From: Lachnospira multipara ATCC 19207
Lineage (GTDB): Bacteria > Bacillota > Clostridia > Lachnospirales > Lachnospiraceae
DNA: 64,000 nt
Assembly: GCF_000424105.1 (NCBI RefSeq)
Contig: NZ_AUJG01000002.1
Coordinates: 248,001-312,000 of the forward strand
Reading direction: 5' to 3'
In this document: positions 34,555-43,124 of the stretch, one piece after another
Layout of the letters: each line of letters opens with the position of its first letter
How positions within the stretch are numbered: the stretch's first letter is position 1
Position numbers and translations under genes: made by a program
Notes under the pieces: generated by a model
The model's database searches: none
Told to the model about the DNA's origin: nothing
The model's input: only the letters and a program-made list of their open reading frames with translations

Positions 34555-35676
34555 ATGAGTAAAGAAATTAAGAAAAATTTTGGAAAGTCAGCTTCTAAGG
34601 GAAGAGCTGCTGGAAAATCCAGTGCTAACAAGTCAGGTTCTGGCAAGTCTGGCTCTAAGTTTGGCGCAGCTAAGCCTAGCAAGACTTTTGATAAAAAGGA
34701 ACACGATAGAAAAATTCAAGAACGTAAACTTGAAAAGAAGAAGAAAATGGAAGCTAAGGAAGCAGCAGGAGATAATAACAAGCTTGCAACTTTTAACTGG
34801 TATCCAGGTCATATGACTAAGGCGAAGCGTCAGATGCAGGAAGATATTAAGCTTATCGACCTTGTAATTGAAATCGTTGATGCAAGAGTACCAAACAGTT
34901 CAAGAAATCCTGATATTGATGAATTAGCTAATAATAAAGCAAGAATCGTTATTCTAAATAAGGCTGATTTAGCTGATGATAAGCTAACTAATGCTTGGAT
35001 TAGCTATTTTAAGGAAAAAGGCTTTTACTGCATAAAGATGGATTCAAGAAAGAATAACGGCTTTAAGGAATTAAACGAGATTATCCTTGAATCTTGTAGT
35101 GAGAAGATTGAAAAGGACAAGGCAAAGGGTATTGTTGGTAGACCTATTAGAGCCATGATCGTTGGTATTCCTAATGTGGGTAAGTCTACATTTATCAATG
35201 CCTACTCCGGTAAGGCGTCAGCTAAAACTGGTAACAAGCCTGGTGTAACAAAGGGTAAGCAGTGGATCAAGATCAAAGGTAACATCGAGCTTCTTGATAC
35301 TCCTGGTATCCTCTGGCCTAAGTTTGAAGACCAGACAACAGGACTTAGACTTGCCATGATAGGTTCAATTAACGACAACATTTTAAATAAGGATGACTTA
35401 GCCCTTGAGGTTATTAAGTACTTAAATAAGTATTATGCCAATAACCTAAAGAAGCGCTACGAGTTTGAAGATAGCGAGATTGAAGAGGCTAAGGCAAATT
35501 ATGAAATGGCAATTAATGAAGAAACTGCAACTAGCCTTGCAATTATGGAAGTTATTGCCTTAAAGAGAGGTTGTATAAAGAAGGGGGCACAAGCTGATTT
35601 TGAAAAGGTATCTAATATTATCTTAGATGACTTTAGAAGTGCTAGACTTGGTCTCGTTTCTCTTGAAAGACCTTAA
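34555..35676 (+). CDS. rbgA: ribosome biogenesis GTPase YlqF/RbgA
   Basis: Circularly permuted GTPase needed for late 50S assembly. Motif order shows the permutation: G4 LNKADLAD (about 131), then G1 GIPNVGKSTF (about 204-213) and G3 DTPGILWP (about 248). The GxxTA-like TNWYPGHMTKAKRQMQEDI opening of the core begins only at about residue 80. Before it lies a tail rich in Lys, Ser, Gly and Ala, then a charged helix, which is absent from the roughly 280-residue Bacillus RbgA. The total is 373 residues. The tail may bind rRNA; that is inference. AAAGGTG precedes the start. Confidence 0.94.
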   Translation: MSKEIKKNFGKSASKGRAAGKSSANKSGSGKSGSKFGAAKPSKTFDKKEHDRKIQERKLEKKKKMEAKEAAGDNNKLATFNWYPGHMTKAKRQMQEDIKLIDLVIEIVDARVPNSSRNPDIDELANNKARIVILNKADLADDKLTNAWISYFKEKGFYCIKMDSRKNNGFKELNEIILESCSEKIEKDKAKGIVGRPIRAMIVGIPNVGKSTFINAYSGKASAKTGNKPGVTKGKQWIKIKGNIELLDTPGILWPKFEDQTTGLRLAMIGSINDNILNKDDLALEVIKYLNKYYANNLKKRYEFEDSEIEEAKANYEMAINEETATSLAIMEVIALKRGCIKKGAQADFEKVSNIILDDFRSARLGLVSLERP

Positions 35677-35718
35677 TTTATCTAAGCTTAACTAAAGTTT
35701 AGGAAAATGGAGCATTAT

Positions 35719-36378
35719 ATGACATTAAAAGAAGAACGCGAATTAAAAAAGAAGAAAAAAATGGAAGAAGAAATGGCCAGAGTTGAGGCCATGTTTGAAT
35801 ATGAAAAGCAGCATCCTGATTGTGAGTATATCGCAGGTATCGATGAAGTAGGCCGTGGCCCTCTTGCAGGTCCTGTGGTTACTTGCTGCATCATTATGCC
35901 AAAGGATGTAAGAATCCCTTATGTAAATGATTCTAAAAAGGTTTCTAAAAAAAGACGTGAAATGTTGTATGATATAATTATGGAGAAGGCAATTGCCGTT
36001 TCCATTGGCGTCAATAACGAGAAGAGAATTGATGAGATTAACATTTTACAAGCAACTTATGAAGCTATGCGTAAAGCTATTAACAATTTAGAAGTAAAAC
36101 CCGATATATTATTAAACGATGCAGTTAATATTCCTGAGATAGACATTCCTCAGGTTCCAATCATTAAGGGTGACGCTAAAAGCTTTACCATTGCCTGTGC
36201 AAGTATCATTGCTAAGGTTACAAGAGATAGAATGATGGAAGAATACGACAAGAAATATCCAGGCTACGGCTTTGGGAAAAATATGGGTTATGGCACAAAG
36301 GAGCACACAGATGCCCTAAGGAAGCTTGGCCCATGTGAAATTCACAGAAGAACTTTCATAAAGAATTTTGTGGATTAA
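35719..36378 (+). CDS. rnhB: ribonuclease HII
   Basis: Removes ribonucleotides from DNA-RNA hybrids and single misincorporated ribonucleotides. IAGIDEVGRGPLAGPVVTC contains the catalytic Asp-Glu pair; the remaining acidic residues are in LLNDAV and the KVTRDRMM region. The 219-residue protein has a charged N-terminal coil (ELKKKKKMEEEMARVEAMF) common in Firmicutes. The chosen ATG has GGAG 7 bases upstream; an ATG 12 bases earlier is too close to its possible ribosome site. Confidence 0.96.
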   Translation: MTLKEERELKKKKKMEEEMARVEAMFEYEKQHPDCEYIAGIDEVGRGPLAGPVVTCCIIMPKDVRIPYVNDSKKVSKKRREMLYDIIMEKAIAVSIGVNNEKRIDEINILQATYEAMRKAINNLEVKPDILLNDAVNIPEIDIPQVPIIKGDAKSFTIACASIIAKVTRDRMMEEYDKKYPGYGFGKNMGYGTKEHTDALRKLGPCEIHRRTFIKNFVD

Positions 36379-36506
36379 ATTGATTTGAAAAAATGTATTT
36401 GAAATAATTGATTTGAAATTATATTTTTAAGTTAGTTAAGCAAGCTATAAAGTTGGCAAAAGATTTACCGTTACTAGAAACTAATAATTAGTATAGTGGG
36501 GGAATT

Positions 36507-38204
36507 ATGGAGATTAATCTTTCAAAGCTATTTAATAACCAAAATATAAATACTAATCAGAATCCCGAAGGAGAGGTTTCAAGCACTTCTCTTAGGGAGT
36601 CTGCCAACCTTTTAAAGAATGTTGTTAATAGCAATAATTCTGAGAACGCTATAACTGTGCTTAAAAATATGCTAGCTGGAGATACATTTTCGGGGCTTGT
36701 AACCAATGTATCTGAAGGTAGCGTTGAAATTCTCCTTAATCAAAATGTAAAGATTAACGCTAGTCTCTCAAAAGGGGTTAATATCTCTAAAGGAGAGAAC
36801 CTAACCTTTATGGTTGAGGACAATCAAAATGGCAAGGTTCATATAAGACCGCTTGATTCTAACGGTCAGGCAAACACTGTAATTAACAGAGCTCTTGAGG
36901 CAGCAAATCTTCCTATAAACGAGAAGAACATAAACATTGTAAAAGAGCTTTTATCCCTAAATATGCCAATTAATAAAGAGACCATAACTAACTTGGCTCG
37001 TCAAATGGCAAAATTCCCAGAGGCTAATTTAAACAGCCTAGCTAATCTAACAAGACTAAATATTCCAATTAATAAAGAAAATATCGGACAATTTGAAGCC
37101 TATAAGCAATTCGACGCAAAGATAGAACAAAGCCTAAATACACTAGAGTCGGATTTTTTCAAAGACTTAGAAGGGCTTATAAATAATAAGAATCAGGCAG
37201 GAAATCTTGCCACTAAGGGCGATGCGCAAGGAAATAATCCTAGCAATCTAGTGGGAAATCCTAATGAGGCTAATGCCTCAGCCTTAGGAGAGAATGTCCA
37301 AAATTTACAAAAGGATAATCTAGCTAACGCCCGTGATATTCTCAAATCCACTATAAACAATCTATACAATGGTGTAGCAGATTCAAAGGATAATACACTA
37401 GATACATTTTTATCAAAAGAAAGTTTAAATAATCTAGCTAGCCTTGTAAGCGATAAGGAGTTAGCAAGCCAGATTAAAGATGGCTCAATTACTACAAGAG
37501 ACCTAGTTACTAAGCTTTTTAATTCTGAAAATGCATTATCAAACGAAAATCTTGCAAAGCTTATTGGCGACAAAGACTTTAAGAGTCTTTTCCACGAATT
37601 AATTAATGAGACTATGAAGCTTAGCCCTAAGGAAGTAGGGGAGTCTGAGGACGCTATTAATGAATTTTACAATAAATTAAAGAAAAATGTGGACGAGCTA
37701 TCTAAGGATTTAAAGAACCTAAATATTAGCCCACAGACCGAGAAAAACGTAGACAATCTAAAGAATAACATTAACTTTATGAACGAGCTTAATAGAAATC
37801 TTATGTTTATGCAGATGCCAATTAAGTTTAGTGATAGCGAGGGAAACGGAGAACTCTATGTTTTTAGTAATAAGAAAAATCTAAAATACGACCCAGATAA
37901 TATTAGCGCTATGCTGCATCTAGACATGGAAAACTTAGGACCTCTAGACATTTACGTAAAGCTAACTAATAAGACTAATCTAAGCACCAACTTTGTTCTA
38001 GAGTCCGATGAGATGCTAGATTTTATCTATGAAAATATTGATAAGCTTGAAAAGAGGCTCTCAGAGCTTGGTTACGATACACATTTTGAAATGAAGACCA
38101 ATGACGAGGCGGCAAAGAGTTTCGACTTTGTAAGAGATTTTATTGAGCGAGACCTAAATAAGTCAAGCCCTATTGAGACCTACATTTTTGATACCAAGGC
38201 CTAG
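36507..38204 (+). CDS. YlqG-like protein with FliK-type C-terminal domain
   Basis: A 565-residue, Asn-, Lys- and Leu-rich protein with no signal peptide. The first about 430 residues are low in conservation, with helical stretches such as LPINEKNINIVKELLSLNMP that recur (LNIPINKENIGQFEAYKQF). The C-terminal part (about 440-545) has the pattern of the flagellar hook-length control domain (LHLDMENLGPLDIYVKL, then a hydrophobic helix and YDTHFEM). Its place between rnhB and the FlhB-like ylqH matches Bacillus ylqG. It is a FliK-like protein outside a flagellar cluster; the role is unknown. Confidence 0.7.
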   Translation: MEINLSKLFNNQNINTNQNPEGEVSSTSLRESANLLKNVVNSNNSENAITVLKNMLAGDTFSGLVTNVSEGSVEILLNQNVKINASLSKGVNISKGENLTFMVEDNQNGKVHIRPLDSNGQANTVINRALEAANLPINEKNINIVKELLSLNMPINKETITNLARQMAKFPEANLNSLANLTRLNIPINKENIGQFEAYKQFDAKIEQSLNTLESDFFKDLEGLINNKNQAGNLATKGDAQGNNPSNLVGNPNEANASALGENVQNLQKDNLANARDILKSTINNLYNGVADSKDNTLDTFLSKESLNNLASLVSDKELASQIKDGSITTRDLVTKLFNSENALSNENLAKLIGDKDFKSLFHELINETMKLSPKEVGESEDAINEFYNKLKKNVDELSKDLKNLNISPQTEKNVDNLKNNINFMNELNRNLMFMQMPIKFSDSEGNGELYVFSNKKNLKYDPDNISAMLHLDMENLGPLDIYVKLTNKTNLSTNFVLESDEMLDFIYENIDKLEKRLSELGYDTHFEMKTNDEAAKSFDFVRDFIERDLNKSSPIETYIFDTKA

Positions 38205-38246
38205 CTAGAAAGTTTTGTGACTATTTAGTTTTACGGGGGTAAAATT

Positions 38247-38591
38247 ATGGCGGAGAATAAGTTTCATTTTAATAAGGAAAATGTAAATAAAGACAGCAGT
38301 AAAAATAAGGACGGGGACAATAAGCAAAAAATTGCAGTTGCTCTTGAATACGTCCCTGGGGAAGATGCGCCAAAAATCATTGCCAGTGGTAAGGGACATC
38401 TTGCAGAAACCATTATTGAAAAGGCCAAGGAGGTAAATGTGCCAACCTATGAGGACACAGGCCTTGCAAATACCCTATCTAAGCTAGATATAGGGGATAT
38501 GATACCTCCTGAATTATATACAGTTGTTGCAGAAATACTTGTATTTGTGGATGACTGTGATAGAATAAGAGGAAAATTAAAAAATAAATAG
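38247..38591 (+). CDS. FlhB C-terminal-domain-like protein (YlqH/FlhX type)
   Basis: A 114-residue cytoplasmic protein matching only the C-terminal half of FlhB/EscU export-switch proteins: KIAVALEYVPGEDAPKIIAS, then GHLAETIIEKAKEVNVPTYE and IGDMIPPELYTVVAEILVFV. The autocleavage NPTH motif of true FlhB is replaced (LEYVPGED), as in stand-alone FlhX proteins, so self-cleavage is unlikely. It follows the FliK-like gene by 42 bases, the Bacillus ylqG-ylqH order. A possible helper for FlhB function or a retained relic; the window holds no flagellar export gene. Confidence 0.85.
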   Translation: MAENKFHFNKENVNKDSSKNKDGDNKQKIAVALEYVPGEDAPKIIASGKGHLAETIIEKAKEVNVPTYEDTGLANTLSKLDIGDMIPPELYTVVAEILVFVDDCDRIRGKLKNK

Positions 38592-38603
38592 AAAGGTTAA
38601 GCC

Positions 38604-38945
38604 ATGAACAAAAGACAACTAGGGCAGGAGAATGAGTATTTAGCCCTCAAATACCTAACGGACAAGGGGTATAAAATTATTAAGAGGAATTACAGATGTA
38701 AATTAGGGGAAATAGATTTAATTGCTAAAAAAAATAATAGAATAATTTTTATCGAGGTTAAATATAGATCTAATAGCCGCTACGGAAATTCTATTGAGGC
38801 GGTAAATAAGCGCAAGCAACAAGTCATAAGGCAGGTAGCTCGCTACTATCTTTTAACAAACTATCACAGTTTGGAAATCCCCATAAGTTTTGATGTAATT
38901 GGAATTGATAAGGACAAAATAACACACATAGAGAATGGCTTTTAA
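38604..38945 (+). CDS. YraN family (UPF0102) endonuclease-fold protein
   Basis: A 113-residue protein of UPF0102. The sequence YRCKLGEIDLIAKKNNRIIF followed by IEVKYRSNSRYG gives the E-x(n)-D-x(n)-ExK arrangement of the restriction-endonuclease-like fold (Glu in GEID, EVK). A nuclease activity on structured DNA is suggested for the family but not firmly shown. It starts 13 bases after the FlhB-like gene, with AAAGG upstream, and pgeF begins 6 bases after its stop, so all are in one transcript. Confidence 0.93.
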   Translation: MNKRQLGQENEYLALKYLTDKGYKIIKRNYRCKLGEIDLIAKKNNRIIFIEVKYRSNSRYGNSIEAVNKRKQQVIRQVARYYLLTNYHSLEIPISFDVIGIDKDKITHIENGF

Positions 38946-38950
38946 AAAAT

Positions 38951-39913
38951 ATGGAATTTAAATTAATTAATAACAAGGATTTTTTTGACGGACTAAAGGT
39001 GGGCTCTTGTATTGATTCCACATATTTTGAAAAAATTGAGGTTGATGCAAATAAGGATTTTAATAGACAGCCTGCTGCCAAAGAGAACGAAGCTTCTAAG
39101 GAGTCTTTGGCAAGTCACAAGGTTGGCATTATTAGATTTAAGCCCTTTAAGGATTTAGACTTTATTGAGTGCGCCTTTTCTACTAGACTTGGTGGGGTAA
39201 GTACTGGCTACTCTGAGAGCATGAGCTTTTGCTATGATAGAGGAGATAGTAGAGAAAATGTTTTAGAAAATTTTAGAATTTTTTCTAAGGCCATTAAGAT
39301 AAGCCCAGACAGACTAGTCTATTCAAAACAAACTCACACAACTAATGTTTTATATGTAGATGAGTCAAATGCAGGCATGGGAGTTACAAAAGAACGTAAC
39401 TATGACAATATCGATGGACTTATTACTGATAAGAAAAATCTATGTCTTGTAACTTCCTTTGCAGATTGTGTTCCTGTAATCTTCGTTGATAAAAAAAGAC
39501 ATGTAATAGGCTCTGCCCACTCTGGTTGGAGGGGTACAGTAGGAAATATTACAAGAAATGTAGTTGAACAAATGGGACAAAAGTTTGGCACAAAACCAGA
39601 AGATCTTGTAAGCTTTATTGGCCCATCAATTTGCATGGATTGTTATGAAATCAGTGAAGATGTAGCAGAAGAGTTTAAAAAGGCCTACTCAAAAGAAGAA
39701 CAAAAACACATCCTATTAGATAAGAAAAATGGTCACTACCAACTAAACCTACACATGGCCAATTACTACAACATGCTAAACGCCGGTATAAAGCCAGAAA
39801 GCATAAACGTAACTAATATATGCACCTGCTGTAATAAAGATTTACTCTTCTCCCATAGAGGAAGTCAGGGAAAACGTGGGTTGCTATGCAACTTCATATA
39901 CATAAAACAATAA
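38951..39913 (+). CDS. pgeF: peptidoglycan editing factor PgeF (YfiH family)
   Basis: A multicopper-oxidase-fold (YfiH/DUF152) protein which removes wrong amino acids from the peptidoglycan precursor in E. coli. The 320-residue protein contains FSTRLGGVSTGYSESMS, the metal-site motifs SFADCVPVIF and SAHSGWRGTVGNITRN, GPSICMDCYEIS and the terminal CCNKDLLFSHRGSQGKRG. About 60 extra residues at the N terminus form a poorly conserved extension. No good ribosome binding site is visible just upstream, so translation is probably coupled to yraN. It is the last gene before palindromic element C. Confidence 0.92.
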   Translation: MEFKLINNKDFFDGLKVGSCIDSTYFEKIEVDANKDFNRQPAAKENEASKESLASHKVGIIRFKPFKDLDFIECAFSTRLGGVSTGYSESMSFCYDRGDSRENVLENFRIFSKAIKISPDRLVYSKQTHTTNVLYVDESNAGMGVTKERNYDNIDGLITDKKNLCLVTSFADCVPVIFVDKKRHVIGSAHSGWRGTVGNITRNVVEQMGQKFGTKPEDLVSFIGPSICMDCYEISEDVAEEFKKAYSKEEQKHILLDKKNGHYQLNLHMANYYNMLNAGIKPESINVTNICTCCNKDLLFSHRGSQGKRGLLCNFIYIKQ

Positions 39914-39922
39914 ACTTATCTC

Positions 39923-40153
39923 CAAGCACGGTGAAACTCGCGCGAGCTTTGCGACAAAGTAAATGGAAGCAAAGACACAACTTCGAAAAGACAATTCTAA
40001 TTACCTCGGTACTTAAAAAGCCCAGGATTGTAAAATCCCGGGCTTTTTTTAGTATCCGCTAGGTAATTAGCTTAGCGCAAGCGTGTCTTTGAGAAGTTAG
40101 TGTCTTTGCTGCAATGTACGTCCGTCGCAAACCTCGCGACTTAACTGCACTTC
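39923..40153 (+). repeat. palindromic element, copy C
   Basis: A 231-base imperfect palindrome, the best-paired of the three copies. AGCAAAGACAC-AACTTC (39968-39984) mirrors GAAGTTAGTGTCTTTGCT (40093-40110). Outside this, GCGAGCTTTGCGAC (39942-39954) mirrors GTCGCAAACCTCGC. Shared features are TTCGAAAAGACAATTCTA (39982-39999), stem AATTACCT/AGGTAATT (39999-40006 with 40061-40068), GCAA loop closed by GC/GC (40075-40082) and GTCTTTGAGAA (40085-40095). The tip (40015-40050) is a GC-rich hairpin flanked by A and T runs. It lies between the convergent pgeF and the secreted-protein gene. Confidence 0.85.
40015..40050. terminator. bidirectional terminator hairpin at the tip of copy C
   Basis: AAAAAGCCC...GGGCTTTTTTT with inner pairing GGATT/AATCC forms a strong GC-cored hairpin. 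The flanking A run becomes a T run on the opposite strand, so it can serve both convergent genes. Confidence 0.75.
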
Positions 40154-40158
40154 CAACT

Positions 40159-40995
40159 CTACACCCCCCTACGCTTCTTAATCTCTAGTTCTTCCTTTAT
40201 CAACTTATTCTGTTTCTTCTTATTTCCAACTCTTATAAAGTAAACAAGCAATGCCAAAATTGCTACGGGAATGGCAGCAGTAATGATTACTGATAGAGTT
40301 TCGGAAACGACTCCATTTTCTAAAATCGAAGATTTAACTTCTGTATACTTAGCGGAGTTTAAAACAACTGCCATATTAGCAAGCATCTCATCTGTTACAG
40401 AATCTGTATTTGTCTGGATTGCAAAATTGTAAATGTAGCCATTAGCTACTGTATAATACTTTGTTGCGTAAACAACCACACCTTCAGTAGTAGTTGAAAT
40501 GTTATATGTCATAAAATAGGGCTGATCATTAAAGTATTCTATGCCGCTATCTAAAATCTCTTCTTCCTTATATTCTGTCTCTAAATTGGATTCTGATTCG
40601 ATGTAGGAATCAAATAGACTATTTAAATCACTTTCGGATAAAGTGTTAAAATCGGATAGAGACTCATTTGCCTTAACACCAGTAATTGCAAGTTCATAGG
40701 TCATATCTGCATCTACAGCTTCTAAGTAACAATTGTTGGCTATCATAGAAGTCTGGACTTCTGAGGCGTCTGAGGCACCAATTAATTCTAGATAGGAATT
40801 GTTATTAGTAGTAGACTGTGTAAAGCAAATCAGCTCACTTGGAACTTCTATCTTTAAATTGATGGCGGAAAATTGTAAGCTCTTCGTGTCTGTATCCGCA
40901 AAGCTTGTAACTTTGTTAAAATTTAAGAAGGACACCGTGAAAATTCCAACCATTAAACATGATAAAACTCTTCTTTTTATTTTGTTAAACTTCAT
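40159..40995 (-). CDS. secreted, C-terminally membrane-anchored protein of unknown function
   Basis: A 278-residue protein with a signal peptide (KFNKIKRRVLSCLMVGIFTV, possible cleavage near SFA-DTD), an extracellular domain of about 200 residues, a membrane helix at about 238-260 (AAIPVAILALLVYFIRV) and a short basic cytoplasmic tail. The domain contains no motif I recognise; it has phrases such as YFNDQPYFMTYNIS and TKYYTVANGYIYNFAIQT, suggesting a beta-rich lipoprotein-like fold. GGGAGG lies 7 bases before the chosen ATG on the - strand; an earlier ATG adds seven residues without a site. It is divergent from der. Confidence 0.8.
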   Translation of the reverse strand: MKFNKIKRRVLSCLMVGIFTVSFLNFNKVTSFADTDTKSLQFSAINLKIEVPSELICFTQSTTNNNSYLELIGASDASEVQTSMIANNCYLEAVDADMTYELAITGVKANESLSDFNTLSESDLNSLFDSYIESESNLETEYKEEEILDSGIEYFNDQPYFMTYNISTTTEGVVVYATKYYTVANGYIYNFAIQTNTDSVTDEMLANMAVVLNSAKYTEVKSSILENGVVSETLSVIITAAIPVAILALLVYFIRVGNKKKQNKLIKEELEIKKRRGV

Positions 40996-41034
40996 CAAAA
41001 ACCTCCCAGAAATCAACTAGTTTCAATAATCGGT

Positions 41035-41063
41035 ATAATATCATAGACCTTTACAAAAAGCAA
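41035..41063 (-). promoter_or_regulatory. promoter of the secreted-protein gene
   Basis: On the - strand TTGCTT (41063-41058) and TATTAT (41040-41035) are spaced by 17 bases, with TGA before the -10. Its -35 and spacer interleave with those of the der promoter on the other strand. Confidence 0.6.
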
Positions 41064-41078
41064 TTAAACTGATATTAT
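41050..41078 (+). promoter_or_regulatory. promoter of der-plsY-gpsA with overlapping dyad
   Basis: TTTACA (41050-41055) and TATTAT (41073-41078) are spaced by 17 bases, with TGA before the -10. The dyad ACTGAT-N7-ATCAGT (41068-41086) covers the -10 and could be an operator. The opposite-strand promoter overlaps it. Confidence 0.6.
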
Positions 41079-41130
41079 AAATCAGTATATTTACATTAAA
41101 AATTTATTAATAAGATTAGGATGAATAATT

Positions 41131-42459
41131 ATGAGTAAACCTATTGTAGCTGTTGTCGGAAGACCTAATGTTGGTAAATCAACATTGTTTAATTGTCTTT
41201 GTGGGCAACAGATTTCTATTGTTAAGGATACTCCTGGTGTTACAAGAGATAGAATTTATGCCGAGGTTACTTGGCTTGATAAATCATTTACACTTATTGA
41301 CACAGGTGGTATCGAACCAGATTCAAAGGATATTATTTTATCCCAGATGAGAGAACAGGCACAGATTGCCATTGATACTGCAGATGTCATTGTATTTATG
41401 ACAGATGTTAAGCAGGGCTTAGTTGATTCAGATGCTAAGGTGGCAGATATGCTTAGACGTTCACATAAGCCAGTTGTACTTTGTGTTAACAAGGTAGATA
41501 ACTTTGATAAGCTTATGCCTGATGTCTACGAATTTTATAACCTTGGAATTGGCGATCCAATGCCAATTTCTGCTATTAGTAAGTTAGGTCTTGGTGACCT
41601 ACTTGATGAGGTTATTAAGCATTTCCCAGAGGATTCTAATACTGAGGAAGAAGATGATAGACCAAAGATTGCCGTTATTGGTAAGCCAAATGTTGGTAAG
41701 TCTTCCCTTATTAATAAGCTTATGGGAAAGAACAGAGTTATTGTAAGTAATATAGCTGGTACTACAAGAGATGCTATTGATACAGTAATTAAATACAATA
41801 AGAAAGACTATGTATTTATTGATACTGCTGGTCTTAGAAGAAAGAGTAAGATTAAAGAAGATCTTGAACGTTTCTCAATCATTAGAACAGTGGCAGCAGT
41901 GGAGCGATGTGATGTGGCTATTTTAGTTATTGATGCAACTGAAGGTGTTACAGAACAGGATGCTAAGATTGCTGGTATTGCCCATGAAAGAGGTAAGGGT
42001 GTTATTATTGCCGTTAACAAGTGGGATGCCATTGAGAAGAACGATAAGACAATTTATGAATTTACTAATAAGATTAAAGATACATTGTCATTTATGCCAT
42101 ATGCGGAAATTATGTTTATTTCAGCACTGACAGGACAACGTCTAGCTAAGATTTATGAGTTAGTAGATGAGATCATTGACCATCAGACAATGCGTATACC
42201 AACTGGTGTACTTAACGAAATCTTAACAGAGGCTGTTGCTATGAAGCAGCCACCTTCAGATAAGGGTAAGAGACTTAAGATTTATTACATGACTCAGGTT
42301 TCTGTTAAACCACCAACCTTTGTTATGTTTGTTAATGACAAAGAATTAACTCATTTCTCATATACAAGATATATTGAGAATAAAATTAGAGAATCCTTCG
42401 GTTTTAGAGGAACTCCAGTAAGATTTATCAACAGAGAGCGTAAGGAGAAAGACTTGTAA
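41131..42459 (+). CDS. der: ribosome-associated GTPase Der (EngA)
   Basis: Double GTPase needed for 50S assembly. The 442-residue protein has G domain 1 with [12 protein letters not shown] (about 10), DTPGVTRDR and NKVD, and G domain 2 with [14 protein letters not shown] (about 183), [11 protein letters not shown] and NKWDAIEKN, then a C-terminal KH-like domain ([20 protein letters not shown]). Length is standard. The stop TAA shares its last base with the ATG of plsY. Confidence 0.98.
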   Translation: MSKPIVAVVGRPNVGKSTLFNCLCGQQISIVKDTPGVTRDRIYAEVTWLDKSFTLIDTGGIEPDSKDIILSQMREQAQIAIDTADVIVFMTDVKQGLVDSDAKVADMLRRSHKPVVLCVNKVDNFDKLMPDVYEFYNLGIGDPMPISAISKLGLGDLLDEVIKHFPEDSNTEEEDDRPKIAVIGKPNVGKSSLINKLMGKNRVIVSNIAGTTRDAIDTVIKYNKKDYVFIDTAGLRRKSKIKEDLERFSIIRTVAAVERCDVAILVIDATEGVTEQDAKIAGIAHERGKGVIIAVNKWDAIEKNDKTIYEFTNKIKDTLSFMPYAEIMFISALTGQRLAKIYELVDEIIDHQTMRIPTGVLNEILTEAVAMKQPPSDKGKRLKIYYMTQVSVKPPTFVMFVNDKELTHFSYTRYIENKIRESFGFRGTPVRFINRERKEKDL

Positions 42460-43124
42460 TGTTAGCACGAATATTATGTTTAGTTTTAGGATATCTTTTA
42501 GGTTCTATAATCCAGGGCGGATATTGGCTTGGAAGATTTAATCACATTGATATTAGAAAATATGGTAGCGGAAACGCTGGTACAACAAATGTTATGCGTA
42601 CCTTAGGTAAGAAATATGGCTTCTTAACTTACTTTTTAGACATTTTCAAAGTAATACTTGCAGGAATCATTGTTAACTTCTGCATAGCGCCACATTTTAA
42701 CGTATCAGAATTATTATTATTCTTATATGCCGGCTTTGGTACAGTACTTGGACACAACTTCCCATTCTATTTAGGCTTCAAGGGTGGTAAGGGTATTGCA
42801 GCAACTTCAGGACTTGTAATTGCACTTATACCTTTCCCTCATTATTGCTTTGCATTTACACTTTTTGGACTTATTACATTCCCATTAGTGTTATTTACAA
42901 CAAAGTATGTAAGCCTTGCATCCCTAATTGGAATTGCTGGTTTCTTTATTGAATTTGTAATTTGGGATTTAGTTGGTTTCCTACCACTAAACGGAACTGA
43001 ACATGTAGAAAGCTGCATTATAGTATTCTTATTTGCTGCACTTGGCTTTATTAGACATGCGGCTAACATAAAACGACTTATTAATGGAACTGAAAGAAAG
43101 ATGGGAGAGAAAAAGAATGGCTAA
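42459..43124 (+). CDS. plsY: glycerol-3-phosphate acyltransferase PlsY
   Basis: Integral membrane enzyme that transfers the acyl group of acyl-phosphate (made by PlsX) to glycerol-3-phosphate. The 221-residue protein has about five membrane segments and the conserved loops GSGNAGTTNVMRTLGKK, GHNFPFYLGFKGGKGIAATSG and FIRHAANIKRLINGTE. Its start overlaps the der stop by 1 base and its end overlaps gpsA, which supplies the glycerol-3-phosphate, by 8 bases. This suggests tight translational coupling. Confidence 0.97.
   Translation: MLARILCLVLGYLLGSIIQGGYWLGRFNHIDIRKYGSGNAGTTNVMRTLGKKYGFLTYFLDIFKVILAGIIVNFCIAPHFNVSELLLFLYAGFGTVLGHNFPFYLGFKGGKGIAATSGLVIALIPFPHYCFAFTLFGLITFPLVLFTTKYVSLASLIGIAGFFIEFVIWDLVGFLPLNGTEHVESCIIVFLFAALGFIRHAANIKRLINGTERKMGEKKNG

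Noticed and set aside
36379-36506. c-di-GMP riboswitch before the FliK-like gene
   Set aside because: GGCAAA is present but the rest of the fold (GAAA receptor, second stem, CCUCCGG-like segment) is not found.
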